Positions 9,967 through 19,052 are shown, counted from the first letter of the stretch. The stretch: 64,000 nucleotides of DNA from Burkholderia sp. GAS332 (GCA_900142905.1 FSRV01000001.1:992001-1056000); one strand, 5' to 3'. A program made the numbers and translations. The notes: generated from the letters alone by a model not told the origin.

Positions 9967-10929
9967 TTACTGTTGCCGACTCAATTCCCGCGCTGCACGG
10001 TCGATCACATCTGCAACCGCACCCGCATGCGACACCGGCACAAGATGGCTCGATGCGATGGGTACGATCTTCGCCCCCATCCGGTCAGCCATGAATTTTT
10101 CGACGGCGGGTGACACCGCGCGGTCCTTCGTGGTCAGCACATACCACGACGGCTTCTCTCTCCACGCCACCTGGCTGACGGTTTCGCTGAAGGCCCTTGC
10201 GGCTATCGGCTGTTGCGCGGCGGAGAGCACGCGCGTCAGATTCTCGGGCACGTCCGCGGCGAAGTCGGCGTGATACTTGCCGCGGTCGAGCCATAGGAAG
10301 CCCGTCGGGTCCGCTGTGATGCCTTGACTCGCGGGCATCGGCGCCGCGCGCTTCATCAGGTCCGTGGCCGATTCATGCAGGTCCGGCGCGATCGCCGCCA
10401 CATAGACGAGACCGGCGACGTTCGGCGCGTTCGCGCCCGCTTCGGTGATCACGACACCGCCCCATGAATGCCCGACCAGGATGGTCGGGCCATCCTGGCG
10501 CGCAAGGACGCGGCGCGTGGCGGCGACATCGTCGGCGAGCGACGTGAGCGGGTTCTGCACCGAACTCACGTGATAACCCTTCTGCTGCAACTTTGCGATC
10601 ACACCGTTCCAGCTCGACCCGTCGACGAACGCGCCATGAACCAGCACGACGTTGCGCACGGGGCCCGTCATCGGCGCTGCGGGCGGTGTGGCGGCTGTTC
10701 TTGCAGTGGCGGGTGCGGCGGGCGTGGGTGCAGCGGCAGGGGGCGCGGGTACGGCGGCCGGCTCGGCGGGGGGAGGGGCCGGCGCTTCAGGTGCGCTCGA
10801 CTCCATGCCAGGCATTTCGGCGGGTTCGGCGGCAGGTTCTGCCGTAGGCGCCGGGGTTTGCGCGAGGGCACCCGCCCCAGCGAAGCAGAGACACAAAACA
10901 GCGGCGCCAAGCAGACGGTTGAGCGACAT
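9967..10929 (-). CDS. Secreted alpha/beta hydrolase with Pro/Ala-rich linker
   Basis: From the ATG at 10929, which has a good GGAG site upstream, the protein has 320 residues. It has a Sec signal peptide (MSLNRLLGAAVLCLCFAGAG, cleavage near ALAQ), then a low-complexity Ala/Pro/Glu linker to about residue 88, then an alpha/beta hydrolase fold. The oxyanion motif VHGAFVDGSSW and the nucleophile elbow GHSWGG (Ser155) are intact, with an Asp in TTKDRAVSP and a His in SSHLVPVSH as likely triad partners. It resembles esterases of the EstC/salicylate-esterase-like group. Substrate unknown. The gene converges on the M55 gene with 23 bases between stops. Confidence 0.85.
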   Translation of the reverse strand: MSLNRLLGAAVLCLCFAGAGALAQTPAPTAEPAAEPAEMPGMESSAPEAPAPPPAEPAAVPAPPAAAPTPAAPATARTAATPPAAPMTGPVRNVVLVHGAFVDGSSWNGVIAKLQQKGYHVSSVQNPLTSLADDVAATRRVLARQDGPTILVGHSWGGVVITEAGANAPNVAGLVYVAAIAPDLHESATDLMKRAAPMPASQGITADPTGFLWLDRGKYHADFAADVPENLTRVLSAAQQPIAARAFSETVSQVAWREKPSWYVLTTKDRAVSPAVEKFMADRMGAKIVPIASSHLVPVSHAGAVADVIDRAARELSRQQ

Positions 10930-11143
10930 GTTGAATCTCCGAAGGCTGATACCTCGACTAGGGCAACATACCGAAGCACCACGCCAGTGACAATCACTAT
11001 CCTTGCCGTTAAGTGCGGCGCAGAACCAAGCGCGGGTTGGCCCCAGTATTGGGCTAATTTCGGGCACGCTAAAATTTCAGGTTCTGCCGGAGCGGACCAT
11101 AAGTCCGATCGGGTGATCGATATCCATACACTGGGGCGCAATT

Positions 11144-12529
11144 TTGAATAGTGCACAGCAGCAAGACGGCCTGAAGCGCGGGCTTAAGAATCGCCACATC
11201 CAGCTGATCGCGCTGGGCGGGGCGATCGGCACCGGCTTGTTTCTCGGCTCCGCCAGCGTGTTGAAGGCAGCCGGCCCGTCGATGATTCTCGGCTACGCGA
11301 TCGGCGGCATCATCGCCTTCATGATCATGCGGCAGCTTGGTGAAATGGTGGCGCAGGAGCCGGTTGCCGGTTCGTTCAGCCACTTCGCGTACAAATATTG
11401 GGGCGACTTTCCCGGCTTCCTGTCCGGCTGGAACTACTGGGTGCTGTACGTACTCGTGAGTATGGCCGAGTTGACCGCAGTCGGCACCTACGTGCATTAC
11501 TGGTGGCCAGGGGTGCCCACGTGGGTCTCGGCGCTGGTGTGCTTCGCCGTCATCAACGCGATCAATCTCGCCAACGTCAAAGCGTACGGCGAAACCGAAT
11601 TCTGGTTTGCGATCATCAAGGTCGTGGCGGTGATCGGCATGATCCTGTTCGGCGGCTACCTGCTGATCAGCGGTCACGGTGGCCCGCAAGCCTCGATCAC
11701 CAATCTCTGGGCCGACGGCGGCTTTTTCCCGCACGGTTTTCACGGCCTGTTCATGATGCTCGCGGTCATCATGTTTTCGTTCGGCGGCCTCGAGTTGATC
11801 GGCATTACGGCCGCTGAAGCGGCTGACCCGCAGAAGAGCATTCCGAAGGCCGTGAATCAGGTGATCTACCGGATTCTGATTTTCTACATCTGCTCGCTGG
11901 CGGTGCTGCTCTCGTTGTATCCGTGGAATCAGGTGGCGGCCGGCGGCAGCCCGTTCGTGATGATCTTCTCGCAGATCGGCTCGACGCTGACCGCGAACAT
12001 CCTCAACGTGGTGGTGCTGACGGCGGCGCTGTCGGTGTACAACAGCGGCGTGTATGCGAATAGCCGCATGCTCTACGGCCTCGCGGAACAGGGCAATGCA
12101 CCGCGCGCGCTGATGAAGGTCGACCGCCGTGGCGTGCCGTATATGGCGATTGGTTTGTCGGCGCTCGCCACGTTCACCTGCGTCATCATCAACTATCTGA
12201 TTCCGGCCGAAGCGCTTGGTTTGCTGATGGCGCTGGTGGTGGCCGCGCTGGTGTTGAACTGGGCGTTGATCAGCCTCACGCATCTGAAGTCGCGCAAGGC
12301 GATGGTGGCGGCAGGCGAGACGCTCGTGTTCAAGTCGTTCTGGTTCCCGGTCAGCAACTGGATCTGCCTCGCTTTTATGGCGCTGATCCTCGTGATTCTG
12401 GTGATGACGCCGGGCCTGTCGGTCTCGGTGTGGCTCGTGCCTGCATGGCTGGTCGTGATGTGGGCCGGCTACGTGTTCAAGCGCCGGCGCGCAGCGATGC
12501 ATGGCGGCGCGCGAGTGGCAGGGCAGTAA
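11144..12529 (+). CDS. aroP: Aromatic amino-acid permease (AroP-like, APC family)
   Basis: A 461-residue amino acid/polyamine/organocation permease with twelve predicted helices. Long stretches agree with E. coli AroP, for example LKRGLKNRHIQLIALGGAIG, GSFSHFAYKYWG and MFSFGGLELIGITAAEA, so import of Phe, Tyr and Trp with protons is the best guess. Related permeases of the family for GABA or proline are less similar. The only in-frame start close to the conserved N-terminus is TTG at 11144. The upstream ribosome site is weak. It stands alone and is read away from the esterase gene. Confidence 0.88.
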   Translation: MNSAQQQDGLKRGLKNRHIQLIALGGAIGTGLFLGSASVLKAAGPSMILGYAIGGIIAFMIMRQLGEMVAQEPVAGSFSHFAYKYWGDFPGFLSGWNYWVLYVLVSMAELTAVGTYVHYWWPGVPTWVSALVCFAVINAINLANVKAYGETEFWFAIIKVVAVIGMILFGGYLLISGHGGPQASITNLWADGGFFPHGFHGLFMMLAVIMFSFGGLELIGITAAEAADPQKSIPKAVNQVIYRILIFYICSLAVLLSLYPWNQVAAGGSPFVMIFSQIGSTLTANILNVVVLTAALSVYNSGVYANSRMLYGLAEQGNAPRALMKVDRRGVPYMAIGLSALATFTCVIINYLIPAEALGLLMALVVAALVLNWALISLTHLKSRKAMVAAGETLVFKSFWFPVSNWICLAFMALILVILVMTPGLSVSVWLVPAWLVVMWAGYVFKRRRAAMHGGARVAGQ

Positions 12530-12613
12530 GACGGATGGTGGGCGCCGGCGCCGTTGGCGTCGGACTGCCCAATGTCGAGAAGCGCTTCAATATGCGGCGG
12601 AACGTCACATATT

Positions 12614-12636
12614 GCTTAGGCAATGATTGCCTAAGC
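12614..12636. promoter_or_regulatory. Perfect 11-bp inverted repeat, candidate operator
   Basis: GCTTAGGCAAT and ATTGCCTAAGC form a perfect inverted repeat around a single central G. It lies 35 bases before the start of the small gene at 12671 and 85 bases after the aroP stop. No T-tract follows, so it is a poor terminator. The compact symmetric form with a TTAGGCAAT half-site looks like an operator for a dimeric repressor such as a MarR-type protein. The regulator is not identified. Confidence 0.5.
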
Positions 12637-12670
12637 TGATAAGTGCAATGTCGCATGTCAGGAGCCAACC

Positions 12671-12871
12671 ATGAACACCCTCATCGAACACGACGCACGT
12701 TTGGACTTGTTGCTATCGATCGCGCATGAAACGCTCGGCATCGCGACGTTCGAACTGAGCGGCAAGGCGAGCGCGGATTTACACATCGTGCGCGTCGATA
12801 GCCTCGCGAAAGCGCTGGAAGCGGCCTACGATGCCGGCCTCATGACCGGTCGTCGAGTGAGTTCGAACTGA
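12671..12871 (+). CDS. Small conserved hypothetical protein (DUF6900-like)
   Basis: This 66-residue protein has an excellent ribosome site (AGGAGCC six bases before ATG). The pattern DLLLSIAHETLGIATFELSG followed by a Val-Asp-Ser and ALEAAYDAG near the end resembles the small DUF6900 proteins of Burkholderia and other soil bacteria, which have no known function. That family assignment is from memory of the pattern and is tentative. The protein is soluble and acidic. A perfect palindrome (12614-12636) lies in its promoter region and a strong terminator follows at 12952-12988. Confidence 0.65.
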   Translation: MNTLIEHDARLDLLLSIAHETLGIATFELSGKASADLHIVRVDSLAKALEAAYDAGLMTGRRVSSN

Positions 12872-12951
12872 AGTCTTGCAGACCAACGCCAGTAGTGCGG
12901 TTTCAATGCCTCTTTTCGTTGCTTTACGAAGGGCAATAAAGGCAGGGCAAC

Positions 12952-12988
12952 AAAAAGCCCCGCGCAGCATGGCTGGGCGGGGCTTTTT
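12952..12988. terminator. Bidirectional rho-independent terminator
   Basis: AAAAAGCCCCGC and GCGGGGCTTTTT form a 12-bp stem with A and T tracts on either side. It ends transcription from the small gene at 12671 on the plus strand and from tRNA-Leu on the minus strand. Confidence 0.92.
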
Positions 12989-13019
12989 GATTTTATACGG
13001 TACTGCTCGAATCTTTTTT

Positions 13020-13104
13020 TGGTGCCCAGGGCCGGAATCGAACCGGCACGCCTTGCGGCGGGGGATTTTGAGTCCCCTGCGTCTACCAATTTCACCACCT
13101 GGGC
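13020..13104 (-). tRNA. tRNA-Leu (anticodon CAA)
   Basis: On the minus strand the 85-nt sequence starts GCCCAGG and ends CCTGGGCACCA, giving a 7-bp acceptor stem with encoded CCA. The anticodon arm is GGGGA-CTCAAAA-TCCCC with anticodon CAA. A long variable arm (CGCCGCAAGGCG region) marks a class II tRNA. The T arm carries GGTTCGATTCC. It stands alone between the terminator and hemN. Confidence 0.97.
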
Positions 13105-13211
13105 AGGTCTTCAAGCGCACGCGTCACAAGTAGGGCGCGCGGCGAAGACGCAGATTATGGCGGAAAATTCGACGACGAGCAAGCCGGTTGCCTTCTTCTC
13201 CTGCTCAGCCA

Positions 13212-14621
13212 TCAAATCGTGCGTGAAAAACGTTCGAGCGTTTGCTGGCCGAGATAGCGGTCGAACACCATGGCGATGTTACGCACGAGCATGCGCCCGG
13301 CCACCTGCACTTCGAGCTTGCTGCCGCCTACCGACACCAGTCCGTCCTGCTCGAAGCCGCGCAAGCGCTCCAGTTCCGGCTCGAACGTATCGGTGAAGCG
13401 GATGCCGTATGCGGCTTCGAATTCATCGAAGCGCAGTTCCAGATTGCACATCAATTGCGTGATCACATCGCGACGCAGACGGTCGTCCGTGGTGAGGCGC
13501 ACGCCGCGCGTGATCGCGAGCTTGCCCGCATCGATTGCCGCGGCATAGCCGGGCAGGTCTTTCATGTTCTGCGCGTACACGTCGCCGACCTTGCCGATCG
13601 ACGACGCGCCGAAGCCGATCAGATCGCATTCCGCGCGCGTGCTGTACCCCTGGAAATTCCGATGCAACGTGCGCTGTGCCTGCGCGCGAGCGAGTTCGTC
13701 GGTGGGCAGCGCGAAGTGATCCATGCCGATGTAGACGTAGCCCGCGCCCGTGAGCCGCTCGACCACTCGTTGCAGGATCGCGAGGCGCACGTCAGGCGAG
13801 GGTAGCGTGGCCTCGTCCATCTGCCGTTGCATCTTGAAGAGCTGCGGCATATGCGCATACGCGAACACCGAAAGGCGATCGGGCGCGAGCGCGATCATCG
13901 TGTCGAGCGTGCGGCTGAAGCTATCGACCGTTTGATGCGGCAGCCCGTAAATCAGATCGACACCGATCGAGTGGAAATCCGTGTCACGCGCTGCTTGCAT
14001 CACCGACACGGTCATCTCGAGCGGCTGAATGCGATTGATCGCCTGCTGCACCACCGGATCGAAATCCTGCACGCCGAGACTGAGCCGGTTGAAGCCGAGC
14101 GTGCGCAGATGCGCAATGGTTTCGGGCGACGCTTCGCGCGGATCGACTTCGATGGAATATTCGCCTTCGGTATCGGGCAGCAACGTGAAGTGCTCGCGCG
14201 CCGTGGCCATCAGTTCCGCCATTTCATCGTGCGACAGGAAGGTGGGCGTGCCGCCGCCCAAATGCAATTGCGACACGGGGCGCTGCGTGTCGAAACACGC
14301 CGCCTGCAAAGCCATTTCGCGCTTCAGTTGCTCGACATAGGGACGCGCGTGCGCGCGGTTTTTCGTGGCGACCTTGTTGCAACCGCAGTAGAAGCACACG
14401 GTGTCGCAAAAGGGGATGTGGAAGTACAGCGAGAGATCGGTGGAAGACGCGCCTGGATCGGCGGCGGCGCGCAAATAGTCGGCGGGATCGAACGCGTCGC
14501 GGAACTGCAAGGCGGTTGGATAGGACGTATACCGTGGACCGTTCGCGTTGTATTTGGCGAGCAGATCGGGGCGGAATAGCGTGTTGGCGGTGGTCATGGG
14601 GCGCTCGGGTTTGACAGCCAC
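13212..14621 (-). CDS. hemN: Oxygen-independent coproporphyrinogen III oxidase
   Basis: A radical-SAM enzyme of 469 residues that decarboxylates coproporphyrinogen III to protoporphyrinogen IX in heme synthesis without oxygen. The [4Fe-4S]-binding Cys72, Cys76 and Cys79 lie in [12 protein letters not shown], followed by the HemN-specific Cys81. Other HemN hallmarks are [25 protein letters not shown] and [15 protein letters not shown]. These, with the close match to E. coli HemN (457 residues), distinguish it from the HemW paralog at 59292. The start is GTG 14621, with ATG 14597 an alternative. Neither has a clear ribosome site. No FNR box was recognised upstream. Confidence 0.95.
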   Translation of the reverse strand: MAVKPERPMTTANTLFRPDLLAKYNANGPRYTSYPTALQFRDAFDPADYLRAAADPGASSTDLSLYFHIPFCDTVCFYCGCNKVATKNRAHARPYVEQLKREMALQAACFDTQRPVSQLHLGGGTPTFLSHDEMAELMATAREHFTLLPDTEGEYSIEVDPREASPETIAHLRTLGFNRLSLGVQDFDPVVQQAINRIQPLEMTVSVMQAARDTDFHSIGVDLIYGLPHQTVDSFSRTLDTMIALAPDRLSVFAYAHMPQLFKMQRQMDEATLPSPDVRLAILQRVVERLTGAGYVYIGMDHFALPTDELARAQAQRTLHRNFQGYSTRAECDLIGFGASSIGKVGDVYAQNMKDLPGYAAAIDAGKLAITRGVRLTTDDRLRRDVITQLMCNLELRFDEFEAAYGIRFTDTFEPELERLRGFEQDGLVSVGGSKLEVQVAGRMLVRNIAMVFDRYLGQQTLERFSRTI

Positions 14622-14817
14622 CTTTGAAGAGGCACGAACCGGCGGATTCTCGGGACCGGATCGAACAGCGCAGACGCCTCTTGAGCGTGGCCTTTCGTGT
14701 CTGCCAAGTTTACGTGAGCGACCCGTTGCCGGATTGTGTAAAAAGGTCGCACGGGATGCGATGGCACAATGCGGGTCTGGTGTTGCATTGTCTGTTTTCG
14801 AGTTCAGGAAAAATGTC

Positions 14818-15147
14818 GTGAGTGATGTGCCGAACAGTGTTGTGAAGCGCGAGTCCCCATTCGATGTGGCCGGTCATGCGTGCCGCCCCGATTGCGGCGC
14901 GTGCTGTATCTCGCCGTCGATTTCGAGCCCGATCCCCGGTATGCCGCATGGCAAGCCGGCGGGCGTGCGCTGCGTGCAGCTCGGCGACGATCTGCGCTGT
15001 GCGATCTTCGGTCAGCCGGAGCGGCCGGCGTGTTGTTCCGGTCTGCAACCGCAGGTGGAAATGTGCGGCGCGAGCCGCGGCGAAGCACTCGCATGGCTTA
15101 CCCAGCTTGAAACGCAGACTCAACCGCAACTGGCGGTGCGCCGATAG
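14818..15147 (+). CDS. YkgJ family cysteine cluster protein
   Basis: Taken from GTG 14818, which has AGGAAAA eight bases upstream, the protein has 109 residues. It holds the YkgJ/UPF0153 set of cysteines: CRPDCGACC near the start, then [15 protein letters not shown] and PACCSGL. Members are thought to bind a metal or zinc-like cluster through these Cys residues, but no reaction is established. Longer in-frame starts upstream overlap the hemN promoter and lack homologous residues. It precedes the lipoprotein gene by 89 bases. Confidence 0.85.
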   Translation: MSDVPNSVVKRESPFDVAGHACRPDCGACCISPSISSPIPGMPHGKPAGVRCVQLGDDLRCAIFGQPERPACCSGLQPQVEMCGASRGEALAWLTQLETQTQPQLAVRR

Positions 15148-15236
15148 CGCGCGCGGACGATTCCGCTACGTCATCCACCCGGACAAACAAGCCAACGTAA
15201 CCGCATGGTCGAAAAGGCTTCCATAGGAGATTTCGC

Positions 15237-15830
15237 ATGACTCGACCCGCAGCGCCGACCCGGCGCCGCTTCCTGCTTGCCGCGCTGACAGGTTCTACCG
15301 CGCTTGGCATCACCGTGTCGCTGGCGGCCTGCGCGACGCCCATCTTTCCGTTCATTCCGTCGCACTACACGTTCTCCCAGCAGCAGGTGCAGGACGCGGT
15401 GCAGCGCAAATTCCCCTATCAGCGCACGGTTTCGCAGGTGTTCGAGGTCGCGCTGACCAATCCGGTGGTCGGCTTCCTGCCGGACGCGAACCGCGTCTCG
15501 GTGAAGCTCGATGCGCGGCTCGTGAGCCCGTTTATGCCGCAACCGGTCGACGGCGTCTTTACGCTGTCGAGCGAACTGGCCTATGACGCCGCCAGCAAAT
15601 CGGTCGTGCTGAAGTCGCCGAATGTCGACAACGTCAGCGTGAGCGGCCAGGCGCAGGCCTACACGCAGCAGATCAACGCCGCGGCGGCCGTGCTTGCCAC
15701 GCAGTTGCTGACCAACTATCCGATCTACACCTTCAAGCCCGAACAATTGCAATTTGCCGGCGTGAATTACGAACCCGGTACAATCACAATCCTTACAAAC
15801 GGCATACGCGTCCAGATCGTCGAGAAATGA
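15237..15830 (+). CDS. DUF1439 (YceB-like) lipoprotein
   Basis: This 197-residue protein begins with a twin-arginine-like stretch (TRRRFLLAALTG) and a lipobox LAAC near residue 35, so it should be a lipid-anchored periplasmic protein. The mature part, starting HYTFSQQQVQDAVQRKFPYQ and continuing with repeated beta strands, matches the DUF1439 family (E. coli YceB). These have a lipid-binding tubular fold of the SMP/BPI kind in structural studies, with unknown role. A good ribosome site (AGGAG) is placed before ATG 15237. It is followed by uppP on the same strand. Confidence 0.82.
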   Translation: MTRPAAPTRRRFLLAALTGSTALGITVSLAACATPIFPFIPSHYTFSQQQVQDAVQRKFPYQRTVSQVFEVALTNPVVGFLPDANRVSVKLDARLVSPFMPQPVDGVFTLSSELAYDAASKSVVLKSPNVDNVSVSGQAQAYTQQINAAAAVLATQLLTNYPIYTFKPEQLQFAGVNYEPGTITILTNGIRVQIVEK

Positions 15831-15911
15831 CGCTGCGCGCGGCCGGCAGGGCCGCGCGCGCACCGTGCTGACCCTGTTCATATCGACTATCTACAGCGAT
15901 GAGGGTCACGG

Positions 15912-16748
15912 ATGGACTGGCTAATGGCTTGCAAGGCGCTGATTCTGGGCGTCGTCGAAGGGTTGACGGAATTTTTGCCGGTGTCGAGCACCGGTCATTT
16001 GATCGTCGCGGGCAGCCTGCTCAATTTCACGGATGACCACGCGAAAACCTTCGATGTCGTGATCCAGCTCGGCGCGATTCTGGCCGTGTGTTGGGAGTTT
16101 CGCCGTCGCATCGGCAGCGTGGTGGTTGGCTTGCCCAGCCGGCCCGACGCAAGGCGTTTTACGCTGAATGTGATCATCGCGACGATTCCGGCTGTCGTGC
16201 TCGGCTTGCTGTTCGAAAAGGCCATCAAGGCGGCCCTGTTTTCGCCGGTGCCGGTCGCGTTCGCGCTGGTGGTGGGCGGGGTGGTGATCCTGTGGGCGGA
16301 AGCGCGTCAGCGCGCACGAGGTGACGCGGCGGCGCGCGTTCAGCACGTTGATGATTTGAGCCCGCTGGACGCGTTGAAAGTCGGCCTTGCTCAATGTTTC
16401 GCGCTGATACCGGGCATGTCGCGCTCGGGTTCGACGATCATCGGCGGGATGCTGTTTGGCCTCGAACGGCGTGTGGCCACCGAGTTTTCTTTCTTCCTCG
16501 CGATTCCGATCATCTTCGGCGCGACGGCTTACGAGCTCTATAAAGATTGGCATCTGCTGTCTGTCGACGCGCTTGGCAGTTTCGCGCTCGGCTTTGTGGC
16601 CGCCTTCATCAGCGCCTTCGCCTGCGTGCGCTGGCTGCTGCGCTATATCTCCGCGCACGATTTCACGGTGTTCGCGTGGTACCGGATCGGCTTCGGTCTG
16701 TTGATCCTGCTGGTGGGCTATAGCGGCGCATTGAGCTGGGCGGACTGA
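15912..16748 (+). CDS. uppP: Undecaprenyl-diphosphatase (BacA)
   Basis: An integral membrane phosphatase of 278 residues that recycles undecaprenyl pyrophosphate to the monophosphate carrier used for peptidoglycan and other envelope polymers. Its loss or excess changes bacitracin sensitivity in other bacteria. Both conserved motifs are present: [15 protein letters not shown] near residue 20 and [20 protein letters not shown] around 165. About eight helices are predicted. The family length is 270-280. It is followed after 25 bases by a strong terminator shared with trmB. Confidence 0.96.
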   Translation: MDWLMACKALILGVVEGLTEFLPVSSTGHLIVAGSLLNFTDDHAKTFDVVIQLGAILAVCWEFRRRIGSVVVGLPSRPDARRFTLNVIIATIPAVVLGLLFEKAIKAALFSPVPVAFALVVGGVVILWAEARQRARGDAAARVQHVDDLSPLDALKVGLAQCFALIPGMSRSGSTIIGGMLFGLERRVATEFSFFLAIPIIFGATAYELYKDWHLLSVDALGSFALGFVAAFISAFACVRWLLRYISAHDFTVFAWYRIGFGLLILLVGYSGALSWAD

Positions 16749-16773
16749 GTCTCCGCTTGTCGCTCGGCTCATG

Positions 16774-16806
16774 AAAAAAGGTCCGCGTTTGTTTGCGGAC
16801 CTTTTT
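16774..16806. terminator. Bidirectional terminator between uppP and trmB
   Basis: AAAAAAGGTCCGC and GCGGACCTTTTT form a near-perfect stem around a short TTTGTTT loop. It lies between the convergent uppP and trmB genes and can act on both strands. Confidence 0.92.
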
Positions 16807-16836
16807 CTTATGGCGAGCGAGTTGTTGCGTGCAGTT

Positions 16837-17625
16837 TTACGCCGCGGTGCGCTTCCTGAACACCAGATCCCACACCCCATGCCCGAGCCGCAGCCCACGG
16901 CGCTCGAACTTCGTCACCGGACGATAGTCGGGACGCGGCGCGTAGTCGTCGGCGGTATTGTCCAGCGCGGGATCGGCGCCTAGCACTTCGAGCATCTGCT
17001 CGGCGTAGTTTTGCCAGTCGGTCGCGCAATGCAGATAGGCGCCCGGCTTCAGACGCGAAACCAGCAACGCGACGAACTTTGGCTGGATCAGCCGGCGCTT
17101 GTGGTGGCGCGCCTTGTGCCAAGGGTCCGGAAAGAAAATATGAACGCCGTCGAGGCTGTCTGGCGCAATCATCTGTTCGAGGACTTCGACCGCGTCGTGC
17201 TGAATGATGCGGATGTTCGATAGGTCCTGCTCGCCCATCAGCTTCAGCAGCGCGCCTACGCCTGGCTCGTGCACTTCGACGCCGAGGAAGTCGTCGTCGG
17301 GGCGGTGCGAGGCGATCTCAGCGGTGGTCGCGCCCATCCCGAAGCCGATTTCCAGCACGCGCGGCGCGGTACGGCCGAACACGCTATTCCAGTCGGGTTG
17401 CTGCGGCGTGAAGGGCACGACGAACCGCGGACCGAGTTCATCCATCGCCCGGCGCTGGCCGGTCGACACACGACCCGCACGCGTGACAAAGCTGCGGATG
17501 CGGCGTCGATGCAAGGCTTCTTCTTGCGGGGCGTCGGTGCCGGGTTCGGCCGGTTGGCCTTCGGTTTCGGTGGAAGCCGGCGGGAGTTCGTCCGGCAGGC
17601 CGGCGTCGTTTGGATCGTGGATCAT
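16837..17625 (-). CDS. trmB: tRNA (guanine-N7-)-methyltransferase
   Basis: This SAM-dependent methyltransferase forms m7G46 in tRNA. From ATG 17625 it has 262 residues. The same frame is open up to 17703, but the extra residues look non-coding. Family motifs are [17 protein letters not shown] (SAM binding), [15 protein letters not shown] and [18 protein letters not shown], the TrmB signature. The N-terminal 55 residues are an acidic, low-complexity extension commonly seen in Burkholderia TrmB. It converges with uppP. Confidence 0.95.
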   Translation of the reverse strand: MIHDPNDAGLPDELPPASTETEGQPAEPGTDAPQEEALHRRRIRSFVTRAGRVSTGQRRAMDELGPRFVVPFTPQQPDWNSVFGRTAPRVLEIGFGMGATTAEIASHRPDDDFLGVEVHEPGVGALLKLMGEQDLSNIRIIQHDAVEVLEQMIAPDSLDGVHIFFPDPWHKARHHKRRLIQPKFVALLVSRLKPGAYLHCATDWQNYAEQMLEVLGADPALDNTADDYAPRPDYRPVTKFERRGLRLGHGVWDLVFRKRTAA

Positions 17626-17761
17626 TGTCGATACTGCTACAAGGGTGAGGGCATGGCGGCTTGCATGGCGTATTGCGAGGCGCTGTGTGTGCTTGCGCGA
17701 CACGGGCCGCAGTTCGCAGGCGCGGTTCGCTCGAATCGCTATGCATGGCCGCTGCCACTAC

Positions 17762-17789
17762 AAAAAAGCCGCCTTCATGGGAGGCGGCT
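17762..17789 (-). terminator. Intrinsic terminator on the minus strand
   Basis: Read on the minus strand, AGCCGCC, an eight- to nine-base loop and GGCGGCT are followed by six T. No annotated gene on the minus strand ends just before it, so it must serve the candidate small RNA or be a relic. Confidence 0.8.
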
Positions 17790-17911
17790 CGTGCTGGATT
17801 CTGCTGATGGCTCAGCAGGAAGGTGGAGCGGGCGTTGCAAGTGCGCGTAAGGTAGCACACCCGAAAAGGGTGCGTCCAGACGGTGGCAGGCTTGAAGGGG
17901 GTCTGCAATCG
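17762..17911 (-). ncRNA. Candidate structured small RNA with its own promoter and terminator
   Basis: On the minus strand a possible sigma-70 promoter (TGGCAA, 17-base spacer, TAATCT at 17918-17946) is followed by three stem-loops. They are CACCC-TTTTC-GGGTG (17858-17872), CTGCTGA-GCCA-TCAGCAG (17801-17818) and a final AGCCGCC/GGCGGCT stem with TTTTTT (17762-17789), which is a strong intrinsic terminator. No open frame with a ribosome site fills the interval. The terminator points away from any protein gene on this strand. It could be an independent sRNA of about 150 nt or the scar of a lost operon upstream of trmB. Confidence 0.45.
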
Positions 17912-18010
17912 GCATCAAGATTACATTTTCATAACTGTGATTGCCATTCGTATGATTTAATCGCGTTGTAAGCCATCCCGTTGCAACGATTATCAAAACG
18001 AAAATCCACT

Positions 18011-18394
18011 ATGGGCAAACACGCACACAATCATCGTCAGGCAAAAGCCGCCCAAACGGATTGGGTCGCTATCGATCCAACTGCGGTTCCAACTACCTCG
18101 CAGAATGCACTTCGCAAAGCCATGGGTATTGAAGGCGTTCCACTCACGCAATTCAACGATTTACTGTGGCTTATGGCTCAGGAGTCGAGCGGCGTGGTGG
18201 ACGTGCGCAATGGGAAGTCGTCCGCACGCGGGCTTTATCAGTTGTTGCGGCCTCAATATGAATTGAATCCGAATGGTGAAAAATCATTCGGTAATGCCGT
18301 TGAGGAATGTCAGGGCGGGATTCGCTATATTCTCGGGCGGTATCACACCGCTGCATCAGCGCGGCTGGTATGGGAAGCAAACCACTGGTGCTGA
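18011..18394 (+). CDS. Small lytic transglycosylase-like protein without signal peptide
   Basis: A 127-residue protein with an SLT/lysozyme-like core: MAQESSG with a candidate catalytic Glu58, then ARGLYQLL, a NPNG segment, ECQGGIRYILGRY and the closing WEANHWC. That order is typical of aggregation-promoting-factor-like transglycosylases. The N-terminus (MGKHAHNHRQAKAAQTDWVA) is polar, with no signal peptide or membrane segment, unusual for a cell-wall enzyme. Base composition is clearly more AT-rich than neighbouring genes. The next gene starts three bases after its stop and encodes an exported protein. A phage enzyme or a type VI effector are both possible. No phage or secretion genes are nearby. 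Confidence 0.6.
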   Translation: MGKHAHNHRQAKAAQTDWVAIDPTAVPTTSQNALRKAMGIEGVPLTQFNDLLWLMAQESSGVVDVRNGKSSARGLYQLLRPQYELNPNGEKSFGNAVEECQGGIRYILGRYHTAASARLVWEANHWC

Positions 18395-18397
18395 GAA

Positions 18398-18877
18398 TTG
18401 AAAAAGTCTCTATTGATGGGCCTTGTGTCGGCCATGTGCTGGATGAGCGTCGCGCAAGCCGCTGATACCGGCGCGCCGCGCTTTGAAGATTTCGCGGTGA
18501 GCGACACATTTGCGGGCAAAGCGGCGAAAGTGCGTCTCGTATCCGCGGACGACAAGGAATATGCGACGCGTATCCGCGAAGCCAGCCGTCAGAAACCGAA
18601 CTTCGCCGGGCACTACGTGCTGGCAAGCTGGGGCTGCGGGGCGTCCTGCGTGTCCACTGTGGTGATTGATGCGAAGACGGGCCGCGTCGCGTGGTTGCCT
18701 TTTACGGTGTGCTGCTGGGACGTGGATGTGCAGGAGCCGATCGAATTCCGGCGCGACAGCCGCCTGCTGGTGGTTCACGGCAGCAGGAATGAAGAGGGTG
18801 GGGGGACGTACTACTACGCGTTGGACAAAGACAGCTTCAAGTTGGTGAAGGCGGTTGAGAAGGCAGCGAAGAACTAA
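18398..18877 (+). CDS. Exported hypothetical protein, partner of the transglycosylase-like gene
   Basis: 159 residues beginning with TTG 18398, three bases after the preceding stop. A Sec signal peptide ends near AQAADTG, so the protein is periplasmic. The mature part contains PNFAGHYVLASWGCGASC, AWLPFTVCCWDVDVQEP and GSRNEEGGGTYYYALD. These motifs recur in an uncharacterised family of exported proteobacterial proteins, and the four Cys may form disulfides. The tight coupling to a cell-wall lyase lacking a signal peptide suggests an inhibitor or immunity role, but that is inference. It may equally be an unrelated periplasmic protein. Confidence 0.7.
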   Translation: MKKSLLMGLVSAMCWMSVAQAADTGAPRFEDFAVSDTFAGKAAKVRLVSADDKEYATRIREASRQKPNFAGHYVLASWGCGASCVSTVVIDAKTGRVAWLPFTVCCWDVDVQEPIEFRRDSRLLVVHGSRNEEGGGTYYYALDKDSFKLVKAVEKAAKN

Positions 18878-19052
18878 TGGCGGCTCGCGCAATGGCGTGT
18901 TGATACTGCGCGGGCTCATCGCGTCGTTGTGCGACTTCTCGGATCAAAGGCTGGGAGGGGTGTAGCTGGCGGGAAATTCGACAAACTCTGCAACAGACTC
19001 AGATCCTTTCACGAAACCGCCTGATCAATCGCCAGGCGGGCTGAAAAGAATC

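Noticed and set aside
11069..12502. 477-codon minus-strand frame opposite aroP
   Set aside because: Low-complexity His/Arg/Asp translation, and aroP on the plus strand is certain.
13020..13104. Integration site in tRNA-Leu, tRNA-Gly or tRNA-Ser
   Set aside because: No integrase gene or duplicated tRNA 3' end was found beside any of the three tRNAs.
13212..14621. Possibility that the two HemN-like genes are redundant copies
   Set aside because: The gene at 13212 has the fourth HemN cysteine and HemN-specific motifs. The one at 59292 lacks them and sits in the rph-rdgB-hemW operon, so they are distinct proteins.
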